From Bacteroidales bacterium (lineage in GTDB: Bacteria; Bacteroidota; Bacteroidia; Bacteroidales; M50B96): a stretch of DNA of 64,000 nucleotides. The stretch covers positions 62,001 to 126,000 of the forward strand of contig JAGYLP010000003.1 in NCBI GenBank assembly GCA_018401015.1, written 5' to 3'. Shown here in pieces: positions 1 to 9,076 of this stretch. Every line of letters begins with the position of its first letter. The stretch's first letter is position 1. The translations under genes were made by a program, and so were the position numbers. A model generated the notes under the pieces. It worked only from the letters and a program-made list of their open reading frames with translations. It was not told the origin of the DNA and searched no databases.

Positions 1-118
1 ACCAACTTTGCAAAGCCTCTAGGGTTTTAATGATCATTCATCGTTAGCTTCCGATTTTGGTTCAACACCAAGACCATACTTTTCACCTCTTTTTCGAGGA
101 ATTTGCTTCGATTTTTAA

Positions 119-154
119 AAAAAAAGCTGCCCGTTTAAGGCAGCTTTTTTTTTT
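119..154 (-). terminator. Rho-independent terminator, bidirectional in form
   Basis: An 11-bp perfect stem (121-131 with 139-149, 7-nt loop) is flanked by A and T runs on both sides, so it can stop transcription in either direction. It lies directly at the 3' end of the minus-strand AlbA_2 gene, whose stop codon touches the T run. Confidence 0.85.
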
Positions 155-809
155 AATCCTTTGGCTGAAAAGCGCGGCTTTCTTTATTCAAGGTAAAATC
201 CAGCGCTGTTTCGCTGATTTGTAGCCGAATGATATCGAGCATTAGAAAATCGAGCAACATCTCCTCGGCCAAGCGATTGGGCAGATGCACCAAGCGGGTT
301 AATTGATCCAATCGAATCGATTCATGATCGTTTAGGTAATCGAATAGTTTTTTTTCTTTTTGAGTGTAAGCGAGTTTCACCTCTTTTGGCGATTGCTGGC
401 GCAACCAATATCGAATTAAAAATCGGGGAGCTAAAATATTCTGATCGTGCACCCGTACATACGCTTCCTGTTTCCCGTTGGCCAACTTAACCCGGAACGG
501 ACGTCGATTGCTTTGCGGTGAAACAATGATTTCGAGCACATCTTTCCCACTAACAGGCCAGGTCTTATACTCGAATGGAACCGGAGGATCGCAATACATG
601 GAAGCTGCCGCTTCAATCATGTAAAATTCCTCATCGGACCGAATGCCAGCAATTTTCCCGTTATCTTTTACCCCGATTAACAGCCTTCCACCGTCGGTAT
701 TCGCAAAAGCAACCAAGCTCTTGGCAATTTTTCGCGAATCGGATATTTCAAATTTGAAATCCAATTGCTGATGTTCCCCCTGACGAATCAATTCGAATAA
801 AAAACTCAC
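153..809 (-). CDS. AlbA_2 / Schlafen-like putative DNA-binding protein
   Basis: This 218-aa protein carries the AlbA_2 (divergent AAA-4, Schlafen-type) fold in its N-terminal 135 residues. The family signature FANTDGGRLLIGV lies near residues 36-48, preceded by the 'E..Q.DFK' strand typical of the domain. The C-terminal 80 residues look like a winged-helix segment (YTQKEKKLFDYL and onwards). Family members are usually called ATP-binding or transcriptional regulators, but no ATP-site residue is evident here and the biochemical role is unknown. It is a single gene between two terminators and converges on nothing. The start is the only well-placed ATG before the domain. Confidence 0.8.
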   Translation of the reverse strand: MSFLFELIRQGEHQQLDFKFEISDSRKIAKSLVAFANTDGGRLLIGVKDNGKIAGIRSDEEFYMIEAAASMYCDPPVPFEYKTWPVSGKDVLEIIVSPQSNRRPFRVKLANGKQEAYVRVHDQNILAPRFLIRYWLRQQSPKEVKLAYTQKEKKLFDYLNDHESIRLDQLTRLVHLPNRLAEEMLLDFLMLDIIRLQISETALDFTLNKESRAFQPKD

Positions 810-830
810 AGCAAAATGTTTAATTACACA

Positions 831-858
831 AAGAGAGGCTTCCGGTGAAGCCTCTCTT
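831..858 (-). terminator. Terminator of ndk
   Basis: A perfect 12-bp stem (831-842 with 847-858) with a CGGT tetraloop lies about 60 bp downstream of the ndk stop. On the minus strand it is followed by a T-rich stretch. Confidence 0.8.
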
Positions 859-917
859 TAAACTCAGTTTACTCGTTAATAGTATGCCTGTAAAACCAAA
901 GCATGAAAGCGTTTTGC

Positions 918-1361
918 TTAGTAGCAGCTCTCTCCTTCAGCTGTAAAACGCTCTAAACGAGGAAAGAAAAAATCCGACTCAATTTTAGCGTTGTCGTCGC
1001 TATCGGAACCATGAACCGCGTTGGCAGCAATCGAAGTTGCAAACTTTTTACGAATGGTTCCTTCGGCTGCCTTTGTTGGATCGGTTGCTCCAATTAATTC
1101 ACGATAAGCTTCTACCGCATTATCTTTTTCCAAAATGGCAGCGACAATGGGGCCGGAAGTCATGTACTCGACCAATTCACCATAGAAAGGACGTTCTTGA
1201 TGAATTTCATAAAATACCTCTGCCTGACGTTTCGTCAATTTAGTCAACTTCATAGCAACAATGCGAAAGCCACCTTCGTTAATCATGTTTAGAATACCAC
1301 CAATATTTCCGGCCTGAACAGCATCGGGTTTAATCATGGTAAAAGTGTAAGATCCTGACAT
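918..1361 (-). CDS. ndk: Nucleoside diphosphate kinase
   Basis: This protein transfers the gamma-phosphate of ATP to NDPs through a phospho-histidine. The start is placed at the ATG at 1361 (147 aa), which begins just before the first strand [10 protein letters not shown]; a longer reading from 1418 adds 19 residues with no family match. The active-site motif NAVHGSDS puts the catalytic His at about residue 117. The length and the C-terminal DFFFPRLE region fit the family, with a short extra tail ending in ESCY. A TAnnTTTG-type -7 element (TATTTTTG on the minus strand, 1458-1451) lies about 90 bp upstream. The gene is divergent from nrnA. Confidence 0.96.
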   Translation of the reverse strand: MSGSYTFTMIKPDAVQAGNIGGILNMINEGGFRIVAMKLTKLTKRQAEVFYEIHQERPFYGELVEYMTSGPIVAAILEKDNAVEAYRELIGATDPTKAAEGTIRKKFATSIAANAVHGSDSDDNAKIESDFFFPRLERFTAEGESCY

Positions 1362-1559
1362 AGTTTGTTTGTTTATTAAAAGATTAAGAAATGCCTTACA
1401 AGACGTGAATTTCCCCAAGCGTTTTTCCTATTTTTACCGCTTGAGGGCGACAAAAATAAAGATTTAATCTTACGCTGAGTTTATTTTTTCCCTAGCATTT
1501 TAAACGAACAATTGTTCATTTATGAGCTTTTAGTTAAGTTCAAAACGACCTATTTTTTT

Positions 1560-2636
1560 ATGACACCTTTTTTTAAGCAGGCGGCCGAATTACTCAAGGC
1601 TGCTTCGAACATAGCAATCATTTCGCACTACAATCCGGATGGCGACGCAATGGGTTCCGGCTTAGCGCTGCTCAATTATTTCAAGTCGCAACATCGGGTA
1701 GCCAACTTCATTGTTCCGAGCGAATTTCCCGATTTCTTGTCGTGGTTGCCTTTGGCAAGTGAAACACAAGTGTTTTCGAAGCATCCGAAAACAGTAAGCC
1801 AAACCATCGACCGAGCCGACTTAATTATTTTAGTCGATTTCAATACGATGGCTCGAATCGAGGACCTCGCGCCCATCGTAAACGCTTCCGGGAAGCGCCT
1901 CATGCTAATCGACCATCATCCTCAGCCCGACGTGCCAGCCGATTGGATTCTTTCAGATACTTCGGCAAGCTCGACCGCTGAACTTATTTACCGCTTCCTC
2001 GACGGGATTGGAAAAGCAGGTGAAATTAATCTCCCCACAGCGCGTTGCATCTACACCGGAATCATGACCGATACCGGAAATTTCAGCCATAACAGCTCTC
2101 GTCCGGAAACCTTCGAAATCGTAGCACACCTCTTACGCATTGGAGTTGACAAAGATGCCATTCATGCAGCTGTGTTTCACAATTTCTCAGCAAATCGAAT
2201 GAAACTGCTGGGTCATGTTTTAAAAGATCGAATGAAAATCCTTCCCGAATATCACACTGCCTACCTCTATCTTACCCAAAAAGATTTATCCGATTACAAC
2301 CACATAACCGGCGATACTGAAGGCTTTGTGAATATCCCTTTTTCCATTAAAGGAATCCTCTTCAGCGTTCTCTTTATCGAAAAAGAGGAGCATATTAAAT
2401 TGTCGCTTCGTTCAAAAGGCGATTTCTCCGTCAACGACTTCACGCGTTTGCATTTTTCCGGTGGAGGACATAGGCATGCTGCCGGTGGAAAATCCTTTAC
2501 TAGCCTGGAAAACAGTTTACAGCAGTTTGAGTCCTTGCTACCCAGCTACTCCGAAGCACTTCGAGCAGCTTACCAATCGCTTGTAGAAGCCCCTGCTGTA
2601 CCCTTTGAACTGCAACCTAAACCATCCGATTCTTAA
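1560..2636 (+). CDS. nrnA: DHH-family phosphoesterase, NrnA-like
   Basis: Homologues degrade nanoRNA and dephosphorylate pAp, or hydrolyse cyclic dinucleotide products. All DHH motifs are visible: HYNPDGDA near residues 23-30 (motif I), LVDFN near 91-95 (II), LIDHHPQPD with the DHH triad at 118-120 (III), and GIMTDTGNF (IV). The DHHA1 glycine motif GGGHRHAAGG is near the C-terminus. The protein is 358 aa from the ATG at 1560; an upstream TTG at 1512 adds residues with no similarity. The GldI-like lipoprotein follows after 11 bp, suggesting an operon. Which activity dominates (nanoRNase, pAp phosphatase or cyclic dinucleotide) cannot be told from sequence. Confidence 0.92.
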   Translation: MTPFFKQAAELLKAASNIAIISHYNPDGDAMGSGLALLNYFKSQHRVANFIVPSEFPDFLSWLPLASETQVFSKHPKTVSQTIDRADLIILVDFNTMARIEDLAPIVNASGKRLMLIDHHPQPDVPADWILSDTSASSTAELIYRFLDGIGKAGEINLPTARCIYTGIMTDTGNFSHNSSRPETFEIVAHLLRIGVDKDAIHAAVFHNFSANRMKLLGHVLKDRMKILPEYHTAYLYLTQKDLSDYNHITGDTEGFVNIPFSIKGILFSVLFIEKEEHIKLSLRSKGDFSVNDFTRLHFSGGGHRHAAGGKSFTSLENSLQQFESLLPSYSEALRAAYQSLVEAPAVPFELQPKPSDS

Positions 2637-2647
2637 TAATCCAAACC

Positions 2648-3181
2648 ATGAAACAACTCCTTACCTATCTGGCGTTGATTAGTTTGTTACTGCTGCAGAT
2701 GGCTTGCTCGAACTCAGGTAAGAACCGCAAACCGGTCTTTAGCGACCAGGAAATGAAAAATTTGCAAGAACCTTTGGTTCGGGTAAATCAAAACCTAACG
2801 GAACAGGATGAGATTCGCATGAGAAAATATGCCGAGCGAATGGGCTGGGATATGCTCCAAACAAAATCGGGTTTGCGCTACATGATTTTAGAAGCCGGAC
2901 AAGGTGACTCTATTCAGGATAAAAGCCCGGTAGAACTCAAATACCATATTTCGGTACTCAACCACGGTCCTGTTTACTCAAGCGACAGTTTAGGCAACAA
3001 AAATTTTTACGTGAATCACAGCGATATAGAGGAAGGATTGAACGAAGCGGTGCAATTAATGACCTATGGCACCAAAGCGCGTTTACTTGTTCCGCCTCAC
3101 CTCGGCTTTGGTTTACGTGGCGACGACTGGTTAATCCCAGCCAGAGCTATTTTAATCTACGAAATTGAAATCTTACCATAA
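2648..3181 (+). CDS. FKBP-type peptidyl-prolyl isomerase lipoprotein, GldI-like
   Basis: This 177-aa protein has an N-terminal hydrophobic signal ending at Cys20 (MAC|SNS), so it is probably a lipoprotein. From about residue 75 it has a short FKBP domain (KSGLRYMILEAG, then VELKYHISV, GLNEAVQLM, PPHLGFGLRG, ILIYEIEIL). Length and architecture resemble GldI, the FKBP-like lipoprotein needed for gliding and T9SS function in Flavobacterium. From memory, gldI in that group also sits beside a DHH phosphoesterase gene, which would fit the nrnA neighbour here. The FKBP catalytic aromatic residues are only partly conserved, so chaperone activity without isomerase activity is possible. The alternative is a generic periplasmic FKBP. 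Confidence 0.75.
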   Translation: MKQLLTYLALISLLLLQMACSNSGKNRKPVFSDQEMKNLQEPLVRVNQNLTEQDEIRMRKYAERMGWDMLQTKSGLRYMILEAGQGDSIQDKSPVELKYHISVLNHGPVYSSDSLGNKNFYVNHSDIEEGLNEAVQLMTYGTKARLLVPPHLGFGLRGDDWLIPARAILIYEIEILP

Positions 3182-3191
3182 ACCGATATCT

Positions 3192-4808
3192 ATGAAAAGT
3201 ACCATTCAACTCGTAATTTTCACCCTATTCCTATTCCATCAATCCTTTGCACAGGTTGATAAATCCGACTGGCAAGGATCGTTTCCGGAGGGTTGTACTT
3301 CGATTACCGTAGGGAAAAAAGCTTCTTTCGATGGCTCGGTAATGACCTCGCATACCGACGATTCGCATCGTACCCGTTCATCGATGAACATCGTCCCTGC
3401 ACGCAAACATCCAAAAGGTTCAAAAGTGACCATGTACAAACGAAGCTCAACCGACACGACCATCATGCCAAAATACGTCCATGTGCCCATTGGCGAAATC
3501 CCTCAAGTGCCGGAAACTTATCAATATTTGAATACTGCTTATCCGTCGATGAACGAAAAACAATTGGCTATTGGAGAATCCACCTTTGGCGGAAGACCCG
3601 AATTGCAATCGGACGAAGGTTTGATTGATTGTCAGCGATTATGCCAACTCATGCTGGAACGCACCACTACTGCGCGCGAAGCGATCCAAATGGCCGATCA
3701 GCTAACGGCCGAATACGGCTGGAACGATGCTGGCGAATGCCTTACCATTGCTGATAAAGAAGAAGTTTGGCATTTCGAAATTGTAGGACCCGGCAAAGGA
3801 AAAACCGGAGCCATTTGGGTAGCACAACGAGTTCCCGATAATCATATCTCGGTGAATGCGAATGCAAGTACGATTAAAGAAATCGATTTGAGCAACAGCG
3901 ATTATTTCATGGCCTCCTCCAATGTTTACGATGTGGCAAAAGCCAATGGCTGGTGGAAAGAAGGAGAAGAAACCTTTCGTTGGTGTTATGCTTACGCACC
4001 CGAATCGAGAACCAGTGTAGCCTCTCGTCGCCGCGAATGGCGAATATTCGATCTAGTTGCTCCTGGACTAAAGCTCGACCCTAATGCGGAAAATTATCCC
4101 TTTTCGGTTGAACCGGAACAAAAAATCACCCTGGAAAAAATGGTAGCACTCTTTTCCGATTATTATCAGGGAACACCCTACGACATGCGCCGGAACATTA
4201 CCACCACCGACTCCGAAGGGAAAACGATTATTTCTCCCTTAGCGAATCCATTCATGCCCTACGACCAGTTGGGGTTGCACCCGGTAAGCGGAGGCTGGTA
4301 TCACACTGATTCAAAGGGAAACATCGATTTTCTGGGCGAACGCACCATTGCACGTTGGTACACCATGTACGCCACCATTACCCAATCGCGCAGCTGGATG
4401 CCCGATCATGTGGGCGGAGTGGTCTGGTTAGCTCAGGACAATGTGGCCAGCTCGATTTATATTCCCATCTATTGTTCGGTAGCCTACTTACCTGAATCCT
4501 ATACCATCGACGGACGCGAAACCGGCTTAACCCGAGAATCGGCATGGTGGGCCTTCAACTATATGGGAACGATAGCAGCTCAACGTTGGGGCGATATGAT
4601 TGTGGACGTGCGCGCCGTGTGGGATCCGATGCAAGAGGAATTATTTCAGAATCAGGCCACTATTGAGCAAGAGATCTACCGGATAAAAAGCACCAAAGGT
4701 CAAATCGAAATCCTGACCAAGTACACCAACGATTGGGGGAACAAAGTGGTGAATGAGGCCTGGAAACTAGGCGATTATCTGTTTACCAAATACGACGAAA
4801 AATTTTAG
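3192..4808 (+). CDS. C69-family dipeptidase (PepD-like), exported
   Basis: This 538-aa protein begins with a clear signal peptide (MKSTIQLVIFTLFLFHQSFA, cleaved near AQ). The start is at 3192; the reading frame extends upstream to 3165, but that would overlap gldI and spoil the signal peptide. The mature N-terminal region has EGCTSITVGKKASFDGSVM, the N-terminal-nucleophile Cys motif (Cys35) of peptidase family C69 dipeptidases, followed by the typical TRSSM, GEIPQVPETYQY and ESTFGGRPEL segments. It probably hydrolyses dipeptides in the periplasm. It is 10 bp after gldI and 5 bp before yaaA, so all probably share a transcript. Confidence 0.9.
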   Translation: MKSTIQLVIFTLFLFHQSFAQVDKSDWQGSFPEGCTSITVGKKASFDGSVMTSHTDDSHRTRSSMNIVPARKHPKGSKVTMYKRSSTDTTIMPKYVHVPIGEIPQVPETYQYLNTAYPSMNEKQLAIGESTFGGRPELQSDEGLIDCQRLCQLMLERTTTAREAIQMADQLTAEYGWNDAGECLTIADKEEVWHFEIVGPGKGKTGAIWVAQRVPDNHISVNANASTIKEIDLSNSDYFMASSNVYDVAKANGWWKEGEETFRWCYAYAPESRTSVASRRREWRIFDLVAPGLKLDPNAENYPFSVEPEQKITLEKMVALFSDYYQGTPYDMRRNITTTDSEGKTIISPLANPFMPYDQLGLHPVSGGWYHTDSKGNIDFLGERTIARWYTMYATITQSRSWMPDHVGGVVWLAQDNVASSIYIPIYCSVAYLPESYTIDGRETGLTRESAWWAFNYMGTIAAQRWGDMIVDVRAVWDPMQEELFQNQATIEQEIYRIKSTKGQIEILTKYTNDWGNKVVNEAWKLGDYLFTKYDEKF

Positions 4809-4813
4809 TCCTT

Positions 4814-5581
4814 ATGTTAATTATCATTTCTCCTGCAAAAACCCTCGATTGGGAATCATCCTTCCCGGATTTTGAATTGAAAAGCCCTCGCTTTTTGAAT
4901 CGATCGACTCAATTAGTAGAAGAATTGCATCATTACAGTTCGGCCGACTTGAAAAAGCTGATGGGTATTAGCGATGCTTTATCCCAACTAAATTTTGAAC
5001 GATTTCAAACCTGGCAGCCTTCCCATCATCCGGAAAATGCTCGCCCGGCCATCTTCACCTACAAGGGCGATGTCTTTCAAGGCATTGACATGGAGCAATT
5101 CAGCCGAAAGGATTTACAGCGAGCTCAAAAACACCTTCGCATCTTATCTGGTCTTTATGGAGTATTGCGTCCCATGGATTTGATTCAACCCCATCGACTT
5201 GAAATGGGGACCAAATTAAAGGTTGGGGACCATAAGAATCTCTATGAGTTTTGGGGGCATACGATTCACGAATCACTAGCCGAAGATGTGGAAGCGAATG
5301 CCTCTAACTGGATTCTAAATTTAGCCTCGCAAGAATACTCACAAAGCGCTAAGCTAAAGAGTTTTAACAAGAGGATCATCAGTCCGCGCTTCCTCGACTT
5401 TCATCGGGATAAATACAAAATGATTAGCTTTTTTGCTAAAAAAGCACGTGGACTCATGACCCGATATGCGATCCAGCAAAACATTTCAACTCCCGAAGAA
5501 CTCGAGGGATTTAACCTGGAAGGATACTATTTTCATCCTGATTTTTCGAAAGAAGACGAACCTTGTTTTGTAAGAGATTAG
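4814..5581 (+). CDS. yaaA: Peroxide-stress protein YaaA (DUF328)
   Basis: This 255-aa protein starts with the hallmark MLIIISPAKTLD and contains LSGLYGVLRPMDLIQPHRLEMG and the C-terminal FLDFHRDKYKMISFFAKKARG block, all diagnostic of the YaaA/DUF328 family. In Escherichia coli YaaA lowers free iron and protects DNA under H2O2 stress and is under OxyR control. No OxyR-like site is visible here, as the gene follows the dipeptidase after 5 bp. It is cytoplasmic. It ends 5 bp before the convergent DUF2179 gene. Confidence 0.94.
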   Translation: MLIIISPAKTLDWESSFPDFELKSPRFLNRSTQLVEELHHYSSADLKKLMGISDALSQLNFERFQTWQPSHHPENARPAIFTYKGDVFQGIDMEQFSRKDLQRAQKHLRILSGLYGVLRPMDLIQPHRLEMGTKLKVGDHKNLYEFWGHTIHESLAEDVEANASNWILNLASQEYSQSAKLKSFNKRIISPRFLDFHRDKYKMISFFAKKARGLMTRYAIQQNISTPEELEGFNLEGYYFHPDFSKEDEPCFVRD

Positions 5582-5586
5582 AAGCC

Positions 5587-6186
5587 CTACTTAATTTTCT
5601 TGGGTCCCATTCCAGCCTTCCACATTTTTTTTGGGCCGGTTATAGGGAAAACGCCTTCTTTGACACTTCGGACATCTTCGATGGTATAGAAAGCATTGGG
5701 GTTGAAGTGATTAATTAGGCCGACCAAATCGAATAAATCTTTTCGATTTATGATACTGATAATCACATTAACCGGACCTTGACTGCCGGTTGCTTCCATC
5801 AAGGTGAGGCCATATCGTTTTTCCTTCATGGCATCGACCAACAGGCTGGTATCTTTTTTAGGGACTATGCGTACGAGAACTTTACCGATAGAAATCTTCT
5901 CTTCAAGCAGCATTCCTACATAATTGCCGGTGGCAAATCCACCTCCGTATGCAATGTAGCAGGCAAAGTTATCGAGATGCTGGATTATTTGACTAACAGC
6001 CAATAACCAGATGATTGACTCAAAGAAACCGACAAAGGGAGCCAGATACTTGAACCCTTTCGAAATGAAAATAAGCCGCAAGGTTCCAATACTTTGATCC
6101 AGGATGCGGGCAATGAAAATGAGTAGTGGGAGGATTACCCAAACAAACCACCATGAGTCGGGACTAAACAAAGTTTCGAGTTGCAT
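5587..6186 (-). CDS. DUF2179 (UPF0316-type) membrane protein
   Basis: This 199-aa protein has an N-terminal membrane part with about three hydrophobic segments (WWFVWVILPLLIFIARILD, then the YLAPFVGFFESIIWLLAVSQII block) and a soluble C-terminal DUF2179-like domain (KRYGLTLMEATGSQGPVNVIISIINRKDL). This matches the UPF0316 family (DUF5698 plus DUF2179). The function is unknown. The C-terminal fold is like the YitT tail and may bind a ligand. The C-terminus is lysine-rich (GPKKMWKAGMGPKKIK). It is a stand-alone gene convergent with yaaA. Confidence 0.85.
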   Translation of the reverse strand: MQLETLFSPDSWWFVWVILPLLIFIARILDQSIGTLRLIFISKGFKYLAPFVGFFESIIWLLAVSQIIQHLDNFACYIAYGGGFATGNYVGMLLEEKISIGKVLVRIVPKKDTSLLVDAMKEKRYGLTLMEATGSQGPVNVIISIINRKDLFDLVGLINHFNPNAFYTIEDVRSVKEGVFPITGPKKMWKAGMGPKKIK

Positions 6187-6267
6187 ATTGTCAGCATTAA
6201 GAAGGGACGAAATTACGTCTATTAAATTAATGTTTATCTTTGGCCTTCACTAAAAAAAAATGGTTTT

Positions 6268-7005
6268 ATGGCATTAATCGAAGAGTTCGAAAGCTCAGGG
6301 AATTGGTTGTTTAAATACCGAACCTGGTTGCCTATTTTTCTATTCCCTGTTTTCGCTTTATTTTTCTTCTTCGACACTCCCCATCCGGAACTTCTTCAAT
6401 CCACTCCAGTCCTTTTGCTGGCTTTTTCAACTAGTTTTTTAGGCTTGGCTATTCGTTGGATTACCATTGGAACGGTACCTCGTGGCACTTCTGGCAAGAA
6501 TACCAGTCAACAAGTGGCCGATTCACTGAATACCAGCGGAATATACAGCACGCTTCGCCACCCTTTATATCTCGGCAACTTTCTTATCTGGTTTGGAATA
6601 GCGCTCTACACCGCGCACCTTTACCTGGTTCTGTTCACACTCTTGTTCTTCTGGTTGTACTATGAACGCATTATGTTTGCAGAAGAAAGTTTTCTGCGCA
6701 AAAAATATGGTCAAGCCTATCTCGATTGGTCTCTTCGCACCCCTGCATTTATTCCCAGTTTCAAAAACTATCGAAAATCCGAATTGAATTTTTCCACTAA
6801 AAACGTCGTTAAGCGCGAATCGCATGCACTGGTCAACGCCATTTTTAGCTTTGCCTTCATCGATTTAATCCAGTCGTATATCCTCCACGAAAGCTGGGTG
6901 AATGCATGGGTGTGGTATTACGTTTTGGGTGCGAGTGTATTATTCTTCTTCCTTTTGAGAATCATCATAAAAAAAACAAGTTGGCTGAATGTCGCAGGAA
7001 GGTAA
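6268..7005 (+). CDS. Isoprenylcysteine / phospholipid methyltransferase-like membrane protein
   Basis: This 245-aa protein has about five to six membrane segments. Its core (TSGIYSTLRHPLYLGNFLIW, then YYERIMFAEESFLRKKYGQAYLDW) is the signature of the ICMT/PEMT-type methyltransferase superfamily. The RHPLY and E.FL..KYG.AY motifs form the SAM and substrate site in that fold. The methyl acceptor is unknown in bacteria. A TATCTTTG element at 6235-6242 fits a Bacteroidota -7 promoter box. The TMTC-like gene follows 50 bp downstream on the same strand, so the three genes up to 9829 may be co-transcribed. Confidence 0.82.
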   Translation: MALIEEFESSGNWLFKYRTWLPIFLFPVFALFFFFDTPHPELLQSTPVLLLAFSTSFLGLAIRWITIGTVPRGTSGKNTSQQVADSLNTSGIYSTLRHPLYLGNFLIWFGIALYTAHLYLVLFTLLFFWLYYERIMFAEESFLRKKYGQAYLDWSLRTPAFIPSFKNYRKSELNFSTKNVVKRESHALVNAIFSFAFIDLIQSYILHESWVNAWVWYYVLGASVLFFFLLRIIIKKTSWLNVAGR

Positions 7006-7055
7006 AACCGAACCTGAATCTCGAATCCATTCTTACCTCTGAATAGATAAAAAAC

Positions 7056-9065
7056 ATGGGAAAAACGAGTAAAAACAACACTAAACCAAAAGACCAGCAT
7101 TCAAACCGATTGGTTTATGGAATCATCTTTCTTTTCTCATTCCTTCTCTACGGACAAACCATTTCGTACGACTATACCCTCGACGATTCCATTGTTATAA
7201 AGTCGAATAATTTCACGAGAGAAGGAATTCAGGGAATTCCCGATCTTCTTCAATACGACACTTTTACCGGTTTTTTTGGAATACAGAAAAAGCTGGTAGC
7301 CGGCGGGCGCTACCGGCCTCTTTCCCTCATCACCTTCGCCATCGAATATGAACTTTTCGGGCTGAATCCTGGAATTAGTCACTTCATCAACATCCTCCTT
7401 TACGGGCTCACTGGGGCACTCCTGTATCGAATCCTACTCATGCTGTTGATTCGATTTCAAAGCAAACGCTGGTATTACTCCATACCTTTTATAACGACTA
7501 TGCTTTTCCTGGCGCATCCGCTTCATACCGAAGTTGTAGCCAACATTAAAGGACGCGATGAAATCATGACCTTCCTCGGATCCTTATGGGCCTTATTTTT
7601 AAGTTTGAAATACCTCCAAAATCCTCGAATAAAATACCTGATTTACAGCTTCATTGCCTTCTTCCTGGGTCTCCTCTCAAAAGAAAACACCATCACCTTC
7701 CTGGCCGTAATTCCTTTCGCCGTTTACTTTTTTTCGGAAACCAAATTCCGACAAATCGCCATTATAACTATCCCTTTACTGCTGGCAAGCGTAATTTTCC
7801 TCCTTATTCGACAATCGATTTTAGGCGATTTCTCAGCTCCCGTAGCACGTGAACTCATGAACAACCCATTTTTGGATGCGAGTATCTCGGAGAAATTTGC
7901 CACCATTTTCTATACTCTCGGTCTCTACCTCAAACTCATTTTCTTTCCACATCCACTTACCTACGATTATTATCCAAAACACATCCCTATCCTTTCGTGG
8001 GGCGATTTCGGAGCATGGTTCTCCCTGCTCCTTTATGTAGCCATGGGCGTCTTCGCATTGTGGGGACTGAAGAAAAAGTCCTTGCCAGCATTCGCTATCT
8101 GGTTCTATCTTGCTACCCTTTCGGTTGTGTCGAATTTAGTCTTTCCGGTTGGAACCTTTATGAATGAGCGCTTTGTGTACATCAGCTCACTGGCTTTCAG
8201 TCTGGTATTAGGCTGGGCATTGGTCGAAAAACTTCCCCAATGGATCCCCAATCAAAGTCGATATGTAAAAACCTTACCGATTATTTTAGGCGTCCTGCTA
8301 CTCAGTTATTCCCTTAAAACATGGACACGTAATCCTGCTTGGGAGAATGACTTTACACTCTTTACCACCGATGTAGAAACATCGGTCAATTCGGCCAAAG
8401 GGAACGCGGCTGTTGCTTCAAAATATCGCGAAGCAGCAGAAGTCCCGGGAATCTTACCAGCCGAGCGCGATAAAAATTACCGCAAAGCCATCGAACATTG
8501 GGACAAAGCCCTGACTATCCATCCAAAGTATTACGACGTTGCACTCGATTTAGGCCTTACTCAGTTTAAATACGATCAGAATATCGAGAAAACACTTACT
8601 TATCTGAAAAAAGCCTATCAAATTAACCCCGATAATACTAAAGGATACCAATTCTACAGTGCCATTTTGAAAGACATAGAAAATCCGCAGGTAAAACTTA
8701 ATTTTTACCTGGAATACAATCAAGCCTTCCCGAAACGCTATTATGTCTTGTACGAAATAGGGTCGACTTACGGACGCGACTTGAACGATCTCGATCAGGC
8801 AATCCGATTCCTGTTAGAGGCTACTCAGGTAAATCCGAAAGGTTCCGAAGCATGGAAAGATTTGGGCGTGGCGTATGGATTCAAAGGCGATTACGAAACA
8901 GCCATAGCTCATAGTAAAAAAGCACTGGAGCTCAAACCCGACGACGCCCAAACATGGGTTAACATTGCCCTCACCTACAAAAATCTGGGGAATGAAACCG
9001 AAGCGGCTAAGTATTTTAAGCGAGCAGCTGAAATTGATCCAAAATATAAAGATTTACAACCTTAA
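7056..9065 (+). CDS. TMTC-like GT-C glycosyltransferase with C-terminal TPR repeats
   Basis: This 669-aa protein has an N-terminal membrane half with about ten segments and a TPR half from about residue 430. The first external loop has YDYTLDD (D43-D44), the position of the catalytic acidic pair in GT-C enzymes. The segment NLVFPVGTFMNERFVYISS resembles the DUF1736 motif of TMTC O-mannosyltransferases. At least four TPR units follow (for example around AWKDLGVAYGFKGDYETAIAH and TWVNIALTYKNLGNETEAAKYF). GT-C enzymes use a polyprenyl-phosphate sugar on the outer face of the inner membrane. The donor is suggested by the DPM1-like GT2 gene 11 bp downstream. Acceptor and sugar are unknown. Confidence 0.82.
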   Translation: MGKTSKNNTKPKDQHSNRLVYGIIFLFSFLLYGQTISYDYTLDDSIVIKSNNFTREGIQGIPDLLQYDTFTGFFGIQKKLVAGGRYRPLSLITFAIEYELFGLNPGISHFINILLYGLTGALLYRILLMLLIRFQSKRWYYSIPFITTMLFLAHPLHTEVVANIKGRDEIMTFLGSLWALFLSLKYLQNPRIKYLIYSFIAFFLGLLSKENTITFLAVIPFAVYFFSETKFRQIAIITIPLLLASVIFLLIRQSILGDFSAPVARELMNNPFLDASISEKFATIFYTLGLYLKLIFFPHPLTYDYYPKHIPILSWGDFGAWFSLLLYVAMGVFALWGLKKKSLPAFAIWFYLATLSVVSNLVFPVGTFMNERFVYISSLAFSLVLGWALVEKLPQWIPNQSRYVKTLPIILGVLLLSYSLKTWTRNPAWENDFTLFTTDVETSVNSAKGNAAVASKYREAAEVPGILPAERDKNYRKAIEHWDKALTIHPKYYDVALDLGLTQFKYDQNIEKTLTYLKKAYQINPDNTKGYQFYSAILKDIENPQVKLNFYLEYNQAFPKRYYVLYEIGSTYGRDLNDLDQAIRFLLEATQVNPKGSEAWKDLGVAYGFKGDYETAIAHSKKALELKPDDAQTWVNIALTYKNLGNETEAAKYFKRAAEIDPKYKDLQP

Positions 9066-9076
9066 ATTATCCCATA

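Noticed and set aside
3165-3191. Longer N-terminus for the C69 dipeptidase
   Set aside because: It would place charged residues before the signal peptide and overlap the preceding gene; the ATG at 3192 gives a clean signal peptide.
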